Positions 53,167-62,774 of a DNA stretch of 64,000 nt are shown one piece after another. The stretch is taken from assembly GCF_000759885.1 (NCBI RefSeq), contig NZ_JNAH01000004.1:1-64000 (forward strand). Direction: 5' to 3'. The translations under genes were made by a program, and so were the position numbers. Numbering within the stretch: the stretch's first letter is position 1; the number at the start of each line of letters is the position of its first letter. This DNA is from Prochlorococcus marinus str. GP2. Its GTDB lineage: Bacteria > Cyanobacteriota > Cyanobacteriia > PCC-6307 > Cyanobiaceae. Under the pieces are notes generated by a model that was not told the DNA's origin, ran no database searches, and saw only the letters and a program-made list of their open reading frames with translations.

Positions 53167-54060
53167 ATGAATTCACTCTATTACCAGAAAAGATTATCAA
53201 GAAATATAGGAGATAAATTCTTTACTTCTTTATCAGTAATTTGTGCATTGATAGCAATACTCCCTTTGATTTTTCTAGTGACTTATATCCTTTACAAAGG
53301 TGGAGCTCAAATCACACCAGAATTATTTACTTTGGAACCAAATCCTCCAGGAGATGATTTGGATGCAGGAGGTATTAACCCTGCATTAATAGGTACATTA
53401 ATAATTACTACTATTGCTTCAATTATCGCCATTCCAGTAGGAGTTGGTGGTGGAATATATCTAGCTGAATACTCTAAAGGCGGAGCTTTTTCAAGATTTA
53501 TTAGATTCGGAGTTAATGTTCTGGCGGGAGTCCCCTCAATAATTGCGGGTGTCTTTATTTATGCCTTAATTGTTTCTACAAAGATCTTGTTTGGGAGTAT
53601 GTACAGCGGTTTAGCTGGAGGGATGGCGCTTTCAATATTGATGTTGCCTACTGTGATCAAGACCACTGACGAAGGTTTAAAGTTGGTACCAAATGAGTTG
53701 AGATATGCGTCTCTTGGTGTTGGAGCAAGTATGTATACCACCATATTGAAAGTTACTTTGCCCTCTGCCTTTAGGTCTATTGCTACTGGCGTTGTACTTG
53801 GTATCGCAAGAGCTGCAGGTGAAACAGCACCTTTGATATTTACGGCTTTATTCTCTTACTACTACATAACAGGCTTTGGCGACTTGTTTTATGAGATGGG
53901 CTCCTTGGCCGTATTGATATACAACTTTGCTCTAGAACCATACGATGCACAGAATAAACTAGCCTGGGCAGCTTCCTTTATTCTTGTTTTGTCGATACTA
54001 TCAGTAAATATATTTTCAAGGATATTGGCTGCTTTTACTGAGAAAACCAAGAGAGTATAA
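53167..54060 (+). CDS. pstA: Phosphate ABC transporter permease PstA
   Basis: A 297-residue permease: AGVPSIIAGVFIYAL, the coupling loop SLGVGASMYTTILKVTLPSA and IARAAGETAPLIFTALFSYY identify PstA. Six helices. Its TAA is directly followed by the pstB ATG. Confidence 0.94.
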   Translation: MNSLYYQKRLSRNIGDKFFTSLSVICALIAILPLIFLVTYILYKGGAQITPELFTLEPNPPGDDLDAGGINPALIGTLIITTIASIIAIPVGVGGGIYLAEYSKGGAFSRFIRFGVNVLAGVPSIIAGVFIYALIVSTKILFGSMYSGLAGGMALSILMLPTVIKTTDEGLKLVPNELRYASLGVGASMYTTILKVTLPSAFRSIATGVVLGIARAAGETAPLIFTALFSYYYITGFGDLFYEMGSLAVLIYNFALEPYDAQNKLAWAASFILVLSILSVNIFSRILAAFTEKTKRV

Positions 54061-54870
54061 ATGATTAAAACTAATAAAAAAATACCGAAGAATATCATTT
54101 TATCTCTTGAGAATGTTTCTATTAGTTATGGAACTTTTGAAGCTGTAAGAAATGTTTTTTGTAACTTTAAAAAAGGAAATATAACTTCCCTTATTGGTCC
54201 CTCCGGGTGTGGTAAATCAACTGTCCTTAGATCATTAAATAGGATGAACGATTTGATTCCTAATTGTTCGTTAAAAGGAACTGTCCTCTTTGATGGAACA
54301 AACATTTACGATAAAAGAGTAGATCCAGTTGAAGTAAGAAGAAGAATTGGAATGGTTTTTCAACAACCAAATCCTTTCCCGAAATCTATCTACGAAAATA
54401 TTGCATTTGGAGCAAGAATTAATGGATTTACTGGAGATATGGACGAACTAGTAGAAAGTTCACTGAGAAAAGCCGCTTTATGGGACGAATGTAAGGATAA
54501 ATTAAATGATAGTGGTTACTCTTTATCTGGTGGACAACAACAAAGATTATGTATTGCTCGAACGATTGCAATTGAACCTGAAATAATTCTAATGGATGAG
54601 CCATGCTCAGCTTTGGATCCTATCTCTACTTTGAAAATAGAAGAGACAATGCACGAACTTAAGAAGAATTACACAATAATAATCGTTACTCATAATATGC
54701 AACAGGCATTAAGAGTAAGTGATATGACTGCATTTTTTAATGCTATTGAGTATGAAGATGGTGATGGAGGGAAGGTTGGTTATCTTGCCGAATTTAATTC
54801 GACAAAGAAAATTTTTAACTCTCCAAAAGAAAAAACTACTCAGGAATACATATCTGGTAAATTTGGTTAA
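54061..54870 (+). CDS. pstB: Phosphate ABC transporter ATPase PstB
   Basis: A 269-residue ABC ATPase: Walker [10 protein letters not shown] (about 42-50), [11 protein letters not shown]-loop [20 protein letters not shown], signature [16 protein letters not shown], Walker [14 protein letters not shown]. The NPFP form is diagnostic of PstB. Last gene of the operon. Confidence 0.95.
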   Translation: MIKTNKKIPKNIILSLENVSISYGTFEAVRNVFCNFKKGNITSLIGPSGCGKSTVLRSLNRMNDLIPNCSLKGTVLFDGTNIYDKRVDPVEVRRRIGMVFQQPNPFPKSIYENIAFGARINGFTGDMDELVESSLRKAALWDECKDKLNDSGYSLSGGQQQRLCIARTIAIEPEIILMDEPCSALDPISTLKIEETMHELKKNYTIIIVTHNMQQALRVSDMTAFFNAIEYEDGDGGKVGYLAEFNSTKKIFNSPKEKTTQEYISGKFG

Positions 54871-54977
54871 TGTTTAATTTTTACTTTTAAAAGAAAGATT
54901 TTTAGCTTTAAAACGGATAAAGGGTAGACAAACAGTATAAATACCTATATAGTTATTTCGAATTAGCAAGTTTATCG

Positions 54978-55067
54978 TTGAAAAACTACCCTTTTCTACC
55001 TTTCTTGATTTTTGCAGGGGCTCTTATAACAACTGCAACAATAGGATTACCTGTATTTACTTCATAA
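54978..55067 (+). CDS. Putative small membrane protein, 29 residues
   Basis: A TTG-started frame (MKNYPFLPFLIFAGALITTA) with one helix and a polar C-terminus. Just downstream of pstB, same strand. Shape resembles tiny photosystem subunits, but it is not recognised. Confidence 0.4.
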   Translation: MKNYPFLPFLIFAGALITTATIGLPVFTS

Positions 55068-55097
55068 TTTAAGAGTTTTTCTACTTCATGTAATCTT

Positions 55098-55253
55098 ATG
55101 GTTTCAATATTGAATAAAGAATTACTTGGAAGTCCTCATAAAACCTTAATAAAGGCAGATTTATTTGACTTTATAAAAAAAAGAGAGAATATGAATCTGT
55201 GTGGGAGTGAAAAATCTGTATTAAACCCATTTTTAAAATTGGTTAATTTCTAA
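55098..55253 (+). CDS. Putative 51-residue soluble protein
   Basis: MVSILNKELLGSPHKTLIKA start; mixed charged composition. The frame is intact and fills an otherwise empty gap, but no family supports it. Confidence 0.4.
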   Translation: MVSILNKELLGSPHKTLIKADLFDFIKKRENMNLCGSEKSVLNPFLKLVNF

Positions 55254-55263
55254 TTTATTTATC

Positions 55264-55410
55264 ATGGATAAAACTAAAGAACAGTTAGAAAAATTAAGAG
55301 AAGTAGCAGAAGCATCTCTTACAAAAACGGATGAACTTCAAAAAGTTTTGGCTCAAATCGAAGCTTTAATGTCTAGAAAAGAATCACAAACATTATTAAA
55401 GAAGAAGTAA
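55264..55410 (+). CDS. Small coiled-coil protein, 48 residues
   Basis: A highly charged single helix (MDKTKEQLEKLREVAEASLT, ending LLKKK) with heptad-like Leu/Ala spacing. Ten bases after the previous small ORF. Unknown function. Confidence 0.55.
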   Translation: MDKTKEQLEKLREVAEASLTKTDELQKVLAQIEALMSRKESQTLLKKK

Positions 55411-55590
55411 TTATTTAAAAAATAATTTTTAGTTTTGTACTTTTAATTACACCTCTACAAATTCATTGTAGTTATTAATTGGGTATGCAGAACCCGTTCC
55501 AAAGTTTTCTGTTAGGTCTCGGGGTCTTACCTTCTTTAAGTAAAAGACCTCTTTCAATCATTTGTGTTTTTAGAAATATTATTTGCTTGT

Positions 55591-55893
55591 TTAGTTGATA
55601 ACTTTATATATTTCTTTCTTGCAGACATTTACATCGAAGAATTCAGTGCTTACAATTTCTAAGCCTGTTTTTTCTGTAACCTCAACGGTCGCATTACATT
55701 CGTCTTGTTTAAGAGCCATGTAAATTGGTTTTTTATTGCTTACATCTAATTCAATATTAGATTTAGTATCTTCTTTATATTTTTCCATTACAAGTTTTAG
55801 GGCCTCTATCTCAACTGAAAAATTCTCATTAGCATTTGTCTTTAATGGAAAAATAATTAATGAAAAAAAAATCAAAGCTATAAATTTATTCAT
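55591..55893 (-). CDS. Hypothetical secreted protein, 100 residues
   Basis: A signal peptide (MNKFIALIFFSLIIFPLKTNA) with likely cleavage near residue 21, then a small acidic domain with two Cys (near 75 and 91) that could form a disulfide. No family recognised. Confidence 0.65.
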   Translation of the reverse strand: MNKFIALIFFSLIIFPLKTNANENFSVEIEALKLVMEKYKEDTKSNIELDVSNKKPIYMALKQDECNATVEVTEKTGLEIVSTEFFDVNVCKKEIYKVIN

Positions 55894-56105
55894 TTCTATA
55901 AAATGCGTCTAATTTTTTTATAACGTGGATTCTGAGGTAAAGAAAGGGTCATTAGATGTATATATTTTAAAATTGTCTATGTTTACTTATTAAAAACAAA
56001 TATATTTAAATTAATTGGTGAAAATGTTAATTGAGACTTCTAAGTATTAATAAGTATATTTAAATGCAAAATTTAATACAGATTAATAGGCTTTTGAGCT
56101 AACAA

Positions 56106-56750
56106 TCATAATTCAATTATTTCTTCTTCAGAAACAATTGCCCATTTTCTAAATGACTTTTTACAGGGATAGCCTCCCGTTAAGTCTCCAAATGCTGGCA
56201 AAAATAAAGTATTTTTATTCTTATCCATGGCAAAACACCTAAAAGATAAACTATCCCCTTTGTTTCTCAAATAGAGTTTTGGATGATAATGTCCACAAAT
56301 ATTCAAAATTCTATTATCAGCTAAATCAACTGGCTCATGACTGAAAATAATATTTTTTGTTTTTTTAATATCAAAAATTTTTATATTTTTAATATCACAA
56401 CCTGCATCATGATTTCCAAGGACAAGTTCAACATTAATTTGTAGTAGTTTAGGAAGATTTTCAACTTTTTTTTGAAGAGTTTTATCTATTGAAAATTTAC
56501 TGTGAAATAAATCCCCCAAAACTATTAACTTTTCAGGACTATGTTTTTTTACTATTTTTTTTATTCTTGTAAAGTTGTTTTCATCTGAATTATTAGTAAG
56601 AGGGATACCATTTTGCTGAAAATAATCAGCTTTCCCAAGATGAATATCGCATATCAACAATTCTTTTGTTTCAGGTAGAAATAAGGATCTTGAAGGAAGC
56701 ATCTCAAGCAATATATCTTCCCAATAAAATTTAAAAGAACTTTTTTTCAT
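56106..56750 (-). CDS. Ligase-associated DNA damage response phosphoesterase (PdeM-like)
   Basis: A 214-residue metallophosphoesterase. Motifs: ICDIHLGKADYFQQNGIPL near residue 32, LGDLFHSKF, LGNHDAG, SHEPVD and GHYHPKL. The DIHLGKA...GIP form is that of the ligase-associated endonuclease/phosphoesterase family (TIGR04123). It begins at the base after the helicase stop and is the last gene of the four-gene repair cluster. Confidence 0.88.
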   Translation of the reverse strand: MKKSSFKFYWEDILLEMLPSRSLFLPETKELLICDIHLGKADYFQQNGIPLTNNSDENNFTRIKKIVKKHSPEKLIVLGDLFHSKFSIDKTLQKKVENLPKLLQINVELVLGNHDAGCDIKNIKIFDIKKTKNIIFSHEPVDLADNRILNICGHYHPKLYLRNKGDSLSFRCFAMDKNKNTLFLPAFGDLTGGYPCKKSFRKWAIVSEEEIIEL

Positions 56751-59237
56751 TTAATCACTATATTTTTTTATAAGTTTTTCTACTCTTTTTTCTATTGGTT
56801 CATTGCTTAAAGTATTTTTAAGTCTTTCAACTAATAAAGGGAAAGCAAAAGGAGTTGGCGTTTTTATCTCGTTTAATAGCATTTTTAAATTTTTTAATCT
56901 TTCTAATGATCTAGATATTCTTTTATTTTCTAATTGATATTCTTTAACTTCTTGATGCGATTGTTTTATCAAAAGATGGCCTTCTTCATATTTAGTAAAG
57001 ACATCGTAGAAAAGACTTGAACTTATTTGAAGTTGAGAGGAGGTTTTTGTTTTAGTTGGATTATTTTGATTCACAAGTCCACTTATTTGGGCAATATTTT
57101 TAAATCTACGTTTTGTTAATTCTGAAAAATTAATTGCATTTTCTAGATCTTCTTCTAATTTTTTGTTATTCAAAAAGTAATCAGCTTCTGTTTTTATTAT
57201 GGAAAAATCATAATCTTCTGAGGTGGTTAAGCTGAATCCAAAATCATTGGCAGTAATACTAAATGTAGATTGTTTTAATTTTGCTAATCTCAAAGCCCAT
57301 AAAAATGCAATTCCTTCATTTACAAATTTGCCATCAAGTGTAAAAACAAAAAGATTTGATAAACCCTTGGTTTTATATATTTCTATGAGGAATTCATCAT
57401 TCTTTGGAATATTTGAAAGAACTTTTTGTTTCTTCAATATTGGGCGTAATGAATTGAGTTCTGGATTTAAGCAATCATAATTTTCTAGTCCGTTGCATAT
57501 ATCTATTTCTTTTCTCAAACTCTCACAAAGTAGATCAGAAATTGCCATTTGACCTCCAACCCATGCAGGAATTAGAGAACTTTTTTTTGTTGATTTTTTA
57601 ACGTACAAAATCATATCTCTTATTCTTACAAATTGAAGCATTTTGCCGGCAAAGTAAAATGTATCTCCGGGATTTAATTTTGAAGCAAAATTCTCCTCCA
57701 AATTACCTAAGGATTTACCTTTCGTATATTTGACATTCACAAATTTGTCACTTGTAATTGTCCCAATATTGAACTTATGCATTCTTATTAAAGATTTGTC
57801 TTTTACAAAATATTTAAAGTTTTCATTATTATTTTGTGATTCTTGTTTAACTATCTTTTTATATTTTGGGTATGCTTTAAGACATTTTCCTCCATATTCT
57901 AAAAAGTCAATACACCAATTCCAATCTTGATCCTTTAAGTTTCTATAACTCCAACAACTTTTAATTCTTTCTTTCTCAATTTTCGGATCAAAGCCATTCC
58001 CGCATGCCAAACTTATTAGATGTTGAAGCAAAACATCATAAGATAATTCAGGAAGTCTTATTTTTTCATATATTCCCCTTTTTATAATTCTTCTCATTGA
58101 ACTAATCTCAAATAACTCTAAAGAATTAGTAGGCATAAAAATTATTTTCGATTTTCCACCCGGTCTATGCGCACTTCTTCCTGCTCTTTGAATAAGTCTA
58201 GCGATATTTTTTGCACTACCAATTTGAACTATTTGGTCTACAGGTTGGAAGTCAACTCCCAAATCTAAAGAGCTGGTGCAAACTACCCATTTTATTAATC
58301 CGTCTTTAACCCCTTCTTCAACTCTTTCCCTATCTTCTTTATCAAGGGAGCCATGATGAAGTGCGATTTTGTCTTTCATCTCTGGGAGAAAAAATTTAAG
58401 ACATTGATACCATCTTTCAGATTGATTCCTTGTATTGGTGAATAATAAGGTACTTTTATTTTTATCCAATATTTTTAAAAGTGAAGAATGACTTCTAATC
58501 CCTAGATGACCACTCCATGGAAATGTCGTTTCCTCCTCTGGTAAAACACTTATAATTTCAATCTCTTTTTGAATATTTGTACTTATAATTTTGGGTTTAA
58601 TAGCGCTCATACCAACTATTGCTCTTGCCGCTTCTTCGATATTCCCTATAGTTGCAGACATTGCCCAAATTTGTAAATTTTTTATATTGCCTCTTAGCCA
58701 ACTTAATGATAATTCGCACTGGTTTCCTCTTTTACTACCCATCAATTCATGCCATTCGTCAATAATTATTGAAGACAAATCCTTAAAAAGATTATTTGAT
58801 TCTTTATTAGAAAGTAAAAGAGATAAAGACTCTGGAGTTGTAATAAGAATATTAGGTGGTTTAGCTAACTGCTTTTTCTTTTCATATGGTGTGGTGTCCC
58901 CATTCCTAATCTGAACAGTGATTTCTTTGTTAAAATGCAAAGCTGCTAACTGTATGGAATTTTTTAAATCTCTACTTAGGGCTTTTAAAGGCGTTATTAC
59001 CAATATATTCACACTTTTTTGATTTTTTGGATCTTCTATCTGTGATAGAGGCCCCATTAATGCAGCATAAGTTTTGCCGCATCCAGTGGGAACTTGTATT
59101 ATTCCATTCTCTCCATTTAAAAATGCTCTCCATGATTCGATCTGATAGGGTAATGGCTCCCATCCATTTGAGGAGAAAAACTGTTTAATTTTAGAAATTA
59201 AATAATTTTGCTTACTATTTTGCGTAATATTTTTCAT
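56751..59237 (-). CDS. Ligase-associated DEXH-box helicase (Lhr-like)
   Basis: An 828-residue SF2 helicase. Q-like LPYQIESWRAFLNG, Walker A PTGCGKTYAALMG near residue 43-55, Walker B IIDEWHELMGSKRG, motif III SATIGN, and the C-terminal RecA domain with LLFTNTRNQSERWY and QRAGRSAHRPGG. The later winged-helix/DUF-type regions follow. Size and the DEWH box fit the ligase-associated Lhr family (TIGR04121). Overlaps the ligase gene by four bases. Confidence 0.92.
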   Translation of the reverse strand: MKNITQNSKQNYLISKIKQFFSSNGWEPLPYQIESWRAFLNGENGIIQVPTGCGKTYAALMGPLSQIEDPKNQKSVNILVITPLKALSRDLKNSIQLAALHFNKEITVQIRNGDTTPYEKKKQLAKPPNILITTPESLSLLLSNKESNNLFKDLSSIIIDEWHELMGSKRGNQCELSLSWLRGNIKNLQIWAMSATIGNIEEAARAIVGMSAIKPKIISTNIQKEIEIISVLPEEETTFPWSGHLGIRSHSSLLKILDKNKSTLLFTNTRNQSERWYQCLKFFLPEMKDKIALHHGSLDKEDRERVEEGVKDGLIKWVVCTSSLDLGVDFQPVDQIVQIGSAKNIARLIQRAGRSAHRPGGKSKIIFMPTNSLELFEISSMRRIIKRGIYEKIRLPELSYDVLLQHLISLACGNGFDPKIEKERIKSCWSYRNLKDQDWNWCIDFLEYGGKCLKAYPKYKKIVKQESQNNNENFKYFVKDKSLIRMHKFNIGTITSDKFVNVKYTKGKSLGNLEENFASKLNPGDTFYFAGKMLQFVRIRDMILYVKKSTKKSSLIPAWVGGQMAISDLLCESLRKEIDICNGLENYDCLNPELNSLRPILKKQKVLSNIPKNDEFLIEIYKTKGLSNLFVFTLDGKFVNEGIAFLWALRLAKLKQSTFSITANDFGFSLTTSEDYDFSIIKTEADYFLNNKKLEEDLENAINFSELTKRRFKNIAQISGLVNQNNPTKTKTSSQLQISSSLFYDVFTKYEEGHLLIKQSHQEVKEYQLENKRISRSLERLKNLKMLLNEIKTPTPFAFPLLVERLKNTLSNEPIEKRVEKLIKKYSD

Positions 59238-60874
59238 GATATTTTTTTCATCAGTTTATAAGCATTCTCTAGGCTATCTGCATCATTAATTTTTTTATCT
59301 TTTCTCCATTTTGTTATTCTTGGAAATCTTACTGCTATGCCTGACTTATGACGTTTTGAAATTTGTATTTTCTCAAAAGATATTTCGAATACCATTTCTG
59401 GTTTTACCGATCGAACAGGACCAAATTTTTCTATTGTATTTTTCCTGATCCATTTATCTAGCTCTTTTATCTCAATATTCGTTAAACCAGAATATGCACT
59501 TGCAAATTTAATTAATTCTTGTTCTTTCCATAATGCAAAACTATAATCTGTATAAAGACCAGCTCTTCTACCGCTGCCGCCTTTAGCGTAAATTAGAACA
59601 GCATCCAGTTGCATAGGATCAACTTTATATTTCCACCAAATACCTTTTTTTCTCCCAGACGCATATATAGAAGTCTTTTTCTTAATTATTAATCCTTCAG
59701 TATTATTTTCTCGAGATTTTTCTTTATAAGTTAGAGCATCAGACCAATCTTTAGGATATATTAAATCACATATTTTGAAAATATCAGAGATATTATTCTC
59801 AGTTTGCTTTTGCCATTTTAAAAAATATTTTTCTAAATAAATTCTTCTATTTTCTAATTTAATTTCTCTTATATCTCTTCCATTAATCTCTAAAAGATCA
59901 TAAGCAATAAAAATGATTGGATATTTTATTTGGATTGATCTAGTAGGAGATTTTCTATTTATTCTTTTTTGAAGAAAAGAAAAATCAAATGCAATTTGTT
60001 GTTTAAAATTCCAAACTAATAATTCCCCATCAAGAACAAAATCATCTTTTATATGTGATATTTTCTCTACTAATTCTGGGAAAGATTCATTTACTAATTC
60101 TTGCCCTCTTGTCCATAAAGAAACATTGCCTGATCTTTTAATTAATTGCATCCTAATACCGTCGTATTTCCATTCAAATTGAAAATCATTTATTGAATTT
60201 TTGAAGATTTTATCTTCAATGGTATTTGCCAGTAGAAATGGAAATGGTTTGGAATTTAATTCTTGAAGATTGATATTCTTGTTAATTAAAAATTCATATG
60301 ATTCAATTGAAGGTTTGAAATTACCCATCAACCTATGAGAAATAATTTCTTCATCAATATTATTTAGTTTTGATATTGATTTTATGATTAATCCAATAGA
60401 GACTCCAACTCTAAAAGTACCTGTAAGAATTTTATTAAAAATTAGATGGTTATCTTCAGGCAATGTTTCCCAAAGATTTTTAATTTCTAAATTTTTCTCC
60501 ACCTCATCAAGTTTTGATAATTCAGGTATTATTTTGCTTAGTAATTCATTGAGACTTATATTTGATAATTTCTTATTTCTAGAATTAGTTTTATTTTTAA
60601 GTAATAACGTTATTACCTCAGCAGAATCACCAACTTTTAAATAACATGTATCAATTAACCATTGTGGATAATCATATAGTTGAGAAAAAATATTTTTTAA
60701 ATATCTTCCACTAATAAATCTCTTTCTACTTTTTCCAGTTAATAGATATATTGCCCATGAATTATTTATTGGTTCATTTGATAAAAAATAACTTTTTAAA
60801 ACTTCAATTTTATTATTTGTACTATTAATTGAATCAAGATCCGCAAATAATTGTGAAAAATTTTTTAAGCTCAT
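59234..60874 (-). CDS. ATP-dependent DNA ligase (ligase-associated cluster)
   Basis: A 546-residue ATP-dependent ligase. An N-terminal all-helical DNA-binding domain covers about 1-200, then the nucleotidyltransferase domain with motif I FEWKYDGIRMQLIKR near residue 226, motif III FVLDGELLVW, motif IV TEGLIIKK, motif V WWKYKVDP and an OB domain to the C-terminus. This is the TIGR04120 bacterial ATP-ligase type found with the helicase, exonuclease and phosphoesterase genes. Such ligases are separate from the housekeeping NAD-dependent LigA, which is not in this window. Confidence 0.93.
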   Translation of the reverse strand: MSLKNFSQLFADLDSINSTNNKIEVLKSYFLSNEPINNSWAIYLLTGKSRKRFISGRYLKNIFSQLYDYPQWLIDTCYLKVGDSAEVITLLLKNKTNSRNKKLSNISLNELLSKIIPELSKLDEVEKNLEIKNLWETLPEDNHLIFNKILTGTFRVGVSIGLIIKSISKLNNIDEEIISHRLMGNFKPSIESYEFLINKNINLQELNSKPFPFLLANTIEDKIFKNSINDFQFEWKYDGIRMQLIKRSGNVSLWTRGQELVNESFPELVEKISHIKDDFVLDGELLVWNFKQQIAFDFSFLQKRINRKSPTRSIQIKYPIIFIAYDLLEINGRDIREIKLENRRIYLEKYFLKWQKQTENNISDIFKICDLIYPKDWSDALTYKEKSRENNTEGLIIKKKTSIYASGRKKGIWWKYKVDPMQLDAVLIYAKGGSGRRAGLYTDYSFALWKEQELIKFASAYSGLTNIEIKELDKWIRKNTIEKFGPVRSVKPEMVFEISFEKIQISKRHKSGIAVRFPRITKWRKDKKINDADSLENAYKLMKKIS

Positions 60875-60876
60875 AT

Positions 60877-61863
60877 TTATTCGCTGAAGAAAAGAACATT
60901 TATTGATCCCTTTTCAATTAAATATTTACTTAAGGCTTCACTATCTCCATGATGAAAAAATACATTTTTTGCTTCTGAGTTTTTTACGACTTCTAGAATC
61001 CCATCCCAATCTGCATGATCAGAGATTGCGAATCCTTTGTCATATCCTGATCTTTTTCTTAGAGCTCTTATTGACATCCATCCACTCGCAAAGGCTGTTT
61101 GAATATTTTTGAAATTTTTTAAATATGAGCCTTTACTTAAAGATGGCGGTAACAATATTAAACTTCCTTTAAGTTCATCAATCTTTTTTTTATTTTCGAT
61201 TTTCATTGTATCTTTGATATCAATTCCAAGTTTTTTATAAATATTGTTCATTTTATGTATACTGCTGTGAGAATAAATATTACCTTTAAAACTTGTTTGA
61301 CTAATTTCGTTTAATAATCTTTGAGCTTTTCCAAGTGAATAGCAGAAAAGTAAAGAAGTTTTTTCTGGGGAATTAGTTATCCATTTTGAAATATCATTTG
61401 CTATTTTATTCGTTGCATCCCACTTAAATATTGGTAATCCAAAAGTACATTCACTTATTAAATAATCAGTTTTTACTATTTCATAGTTTTTGCAAGTCTC
61501 ATCTTCTTGAAGCTTAAAGTCACCTGAAATTAGCCATTTTTCTTCTGCAAAAATAAATCTTATTTGACTAGATCCAAGGATATGTCCGGAAGGATGAAAA
61601 GAAATATTTATGCCATTTATCTTGAATTCTTCTCCATAATCAAAAGTCTTAATTTTTATATTACCTTCAACTCTTTCTTTAAGAAGTATCGCAGTTTCGT
61701 TAGTAGAAATGTATTCTTCACAGCCAAATGTAAAGTGATCAAAATGAGCATGAGTTATTAGCGCTGTTTTTACTGGCTTACTTGGATCAATCCAAATATC
61801 GGCAAGTTCACAGTAAAGATTTCCATCTTTGTATCTAATTAAATCTTCTTTTTTAATTCTCAA
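60877..61863 (-). CDS. Ligase-associated MBL-fold exonuclease
   Basis: A 328-residue metallo-beta-lactamase/beta-CASP-like nuclease. Zinc motifs: THAHFDHF near residue 37, FHPSGHILGSSQIRF, SGDFKLQED and SDHADW; ECTFGLP and HHGDSEAL are further markers. Belongs to the ligase-associated 3' exonuclease group (TIGR04122, SNM1-like). First gene of the cluster; its stop is two bases before the ligase start. Confidence 0.9.
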   Translation of the reverse strand: MRIKKEDLIRYKDGNLYCELADIWIDPSKPVKTALITHAHFDHFTFGCEEYISTNETAILLKERVEGNIKIKTFDYGEEFKINGINISFHPSGHILGSSQIRFIFAEEKWLISGDFKLQEDETCKNYEIVKTDYLISECTFGLPIFKWDATNKIANDISKWITNSPEKTSLLFCYSLGKAQRLLNEISQTSFKGNIYSHSSIHKMNNIYKKLGIDIKDTMKIENKKKIDELKGSLILLPPSLSKGSYLKNFKNIQTAFASGWMSIRALRKRSGYDKGFAISDHADWDGILEVVKNSEAKNVFFHHGDSEALSKYLIEKGSINVLFFSE

Positions 61864-61898
61864 AACTACATCTCTAAAAATGAAGTTAATTTAGCTAA

Positions 61899-62312
61899 TT
61901 ATGCCCACGCTTGTTTTGATAAAGCTATGGCTGAAATTGTTATTAAAGCAATAACCACAACTCTGTTGCTCCAGTTAATCATGAATGATCTAATCATGTT
62001 AATGGAAACTCTATTAGATCGAAAAATTTTTTCATTATTAATTATTTTATCTTTCTCATTATTTTCTAAGAAATTTAAATTTTTGATCTCATTTATTAAT
62101 TTAGATTCGCAAGTTGAAAGTTGTTCTACTTGATTTAATACATCAATATCCTCTGGTTTTAATAAGGAATTTAATTCTTTAATTTGTCTTTCGTTTTTTA
62201 CAAGAAATTCATTAACTATCTCATTAGTTCCAAACCCCTTCTTTATATTTAAAAGAATTACATCTCTTTCCCATGATTTTTCGAGAGAATTTAAAATTTT
62301 GTTTATGCTCAT
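61899..62312 (-). CDS. Hypothetical 137-residue protein with C-terminal membrane anchor
   Basis: A charged, mostly helical protein (MSINKILNSLEKSWERDVIL start; many Glu, Lys and Asn) with one C-terminal helix at about 118-133 (VVVIALITISAIAL). Tail-anchored layout. 35 bases upstream of the repair cluster on the same strand, so possibly part of that transcript. No family recognised. Confidence 0.65.
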   Translation of the reverse strand: MSINKILNSLEKSWERDVILLNIKKGFGTNEIVNEFLVKNERQIKELNSLLKPEDIDVLNQVEQLSTCESKLINEIKNLNFLENNEKDKIINNEKIFRSNRVSINMIRSFMINWSNRVVVIALITISAIALSKQAWA

Positions 62313-62396
62313 TTTAAGTATTTTTACTTATAATAAATTATTATTTTTTTCTTCTGTGGCTTCTTTCTTCATGTAATAAGATAAAATTATTTTTAT

Positions 62397-62678
62397 TTAA
62401 GATTTGCGAATAAGTCTGTTTGCAAAATATTTTATTTTTACCTTTTCTACATTTTTCTTAGAACTGCTTTTGGTTTTAAGTTTATTTAAATTGATCACTT
62501 CATCTGACGCATTTTTGCCCGTTTCAAAATAACTTTTAATTTTTTCTATTTCTTCTTCATTTAATCTTTTTGTCGCACCTTTTGCGTTTATTCCTAGTTT
62601 CTTGCAGGCTAATAATATTCTATTACTTTCTACATTAAGATCTTTGGCAATACTGAAAATAGGAGTGTTGATAGACAT
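62397..62678 (-). CDS. Small protein with IF2_N-like domain
   Basis: A 93-residue protein whose first 50 residues (TPIFSIAKDLNVESNRILLA, then KKLGINAKGATKRLNEEEIE) resemble the IF2_N helical domain at the N-terminus of translation initiation factor IF-2. The rest is a basic tail. As a free-standing protein it could bind nucleic acid or partner proteins; role unknown. Confidence 0.7.
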   Translation of the reverse strand: MSINTPIFSIAKDLNVESNRILLACKKLGINAKGATKRLNEEEIEKIKSYFETGKNASDEVINLNKLKTKSSSKKNVEKVKIKYFANRLIRKS

Positions 62679-62774
62679 TATTTTCTTTACTATGAAATTT
62701 ATTATTAATAGTATATTTATAATTTAGAAATAAAAGATATTTTTAACTATTATTAATTTCAAAAACTTTTTTAA

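Noticed and set aside
55485-55598. 37-codon + strand ORF (MQNPFQSFLLGLG start) or hairpin-containing RNA
   Set aside because: Protein-like at first but ends in AT-rich sequence overlapping the secreted-protein gene; an imperfect GGTCTC/AAGACC hairpin is also seen. Not enough for either call.
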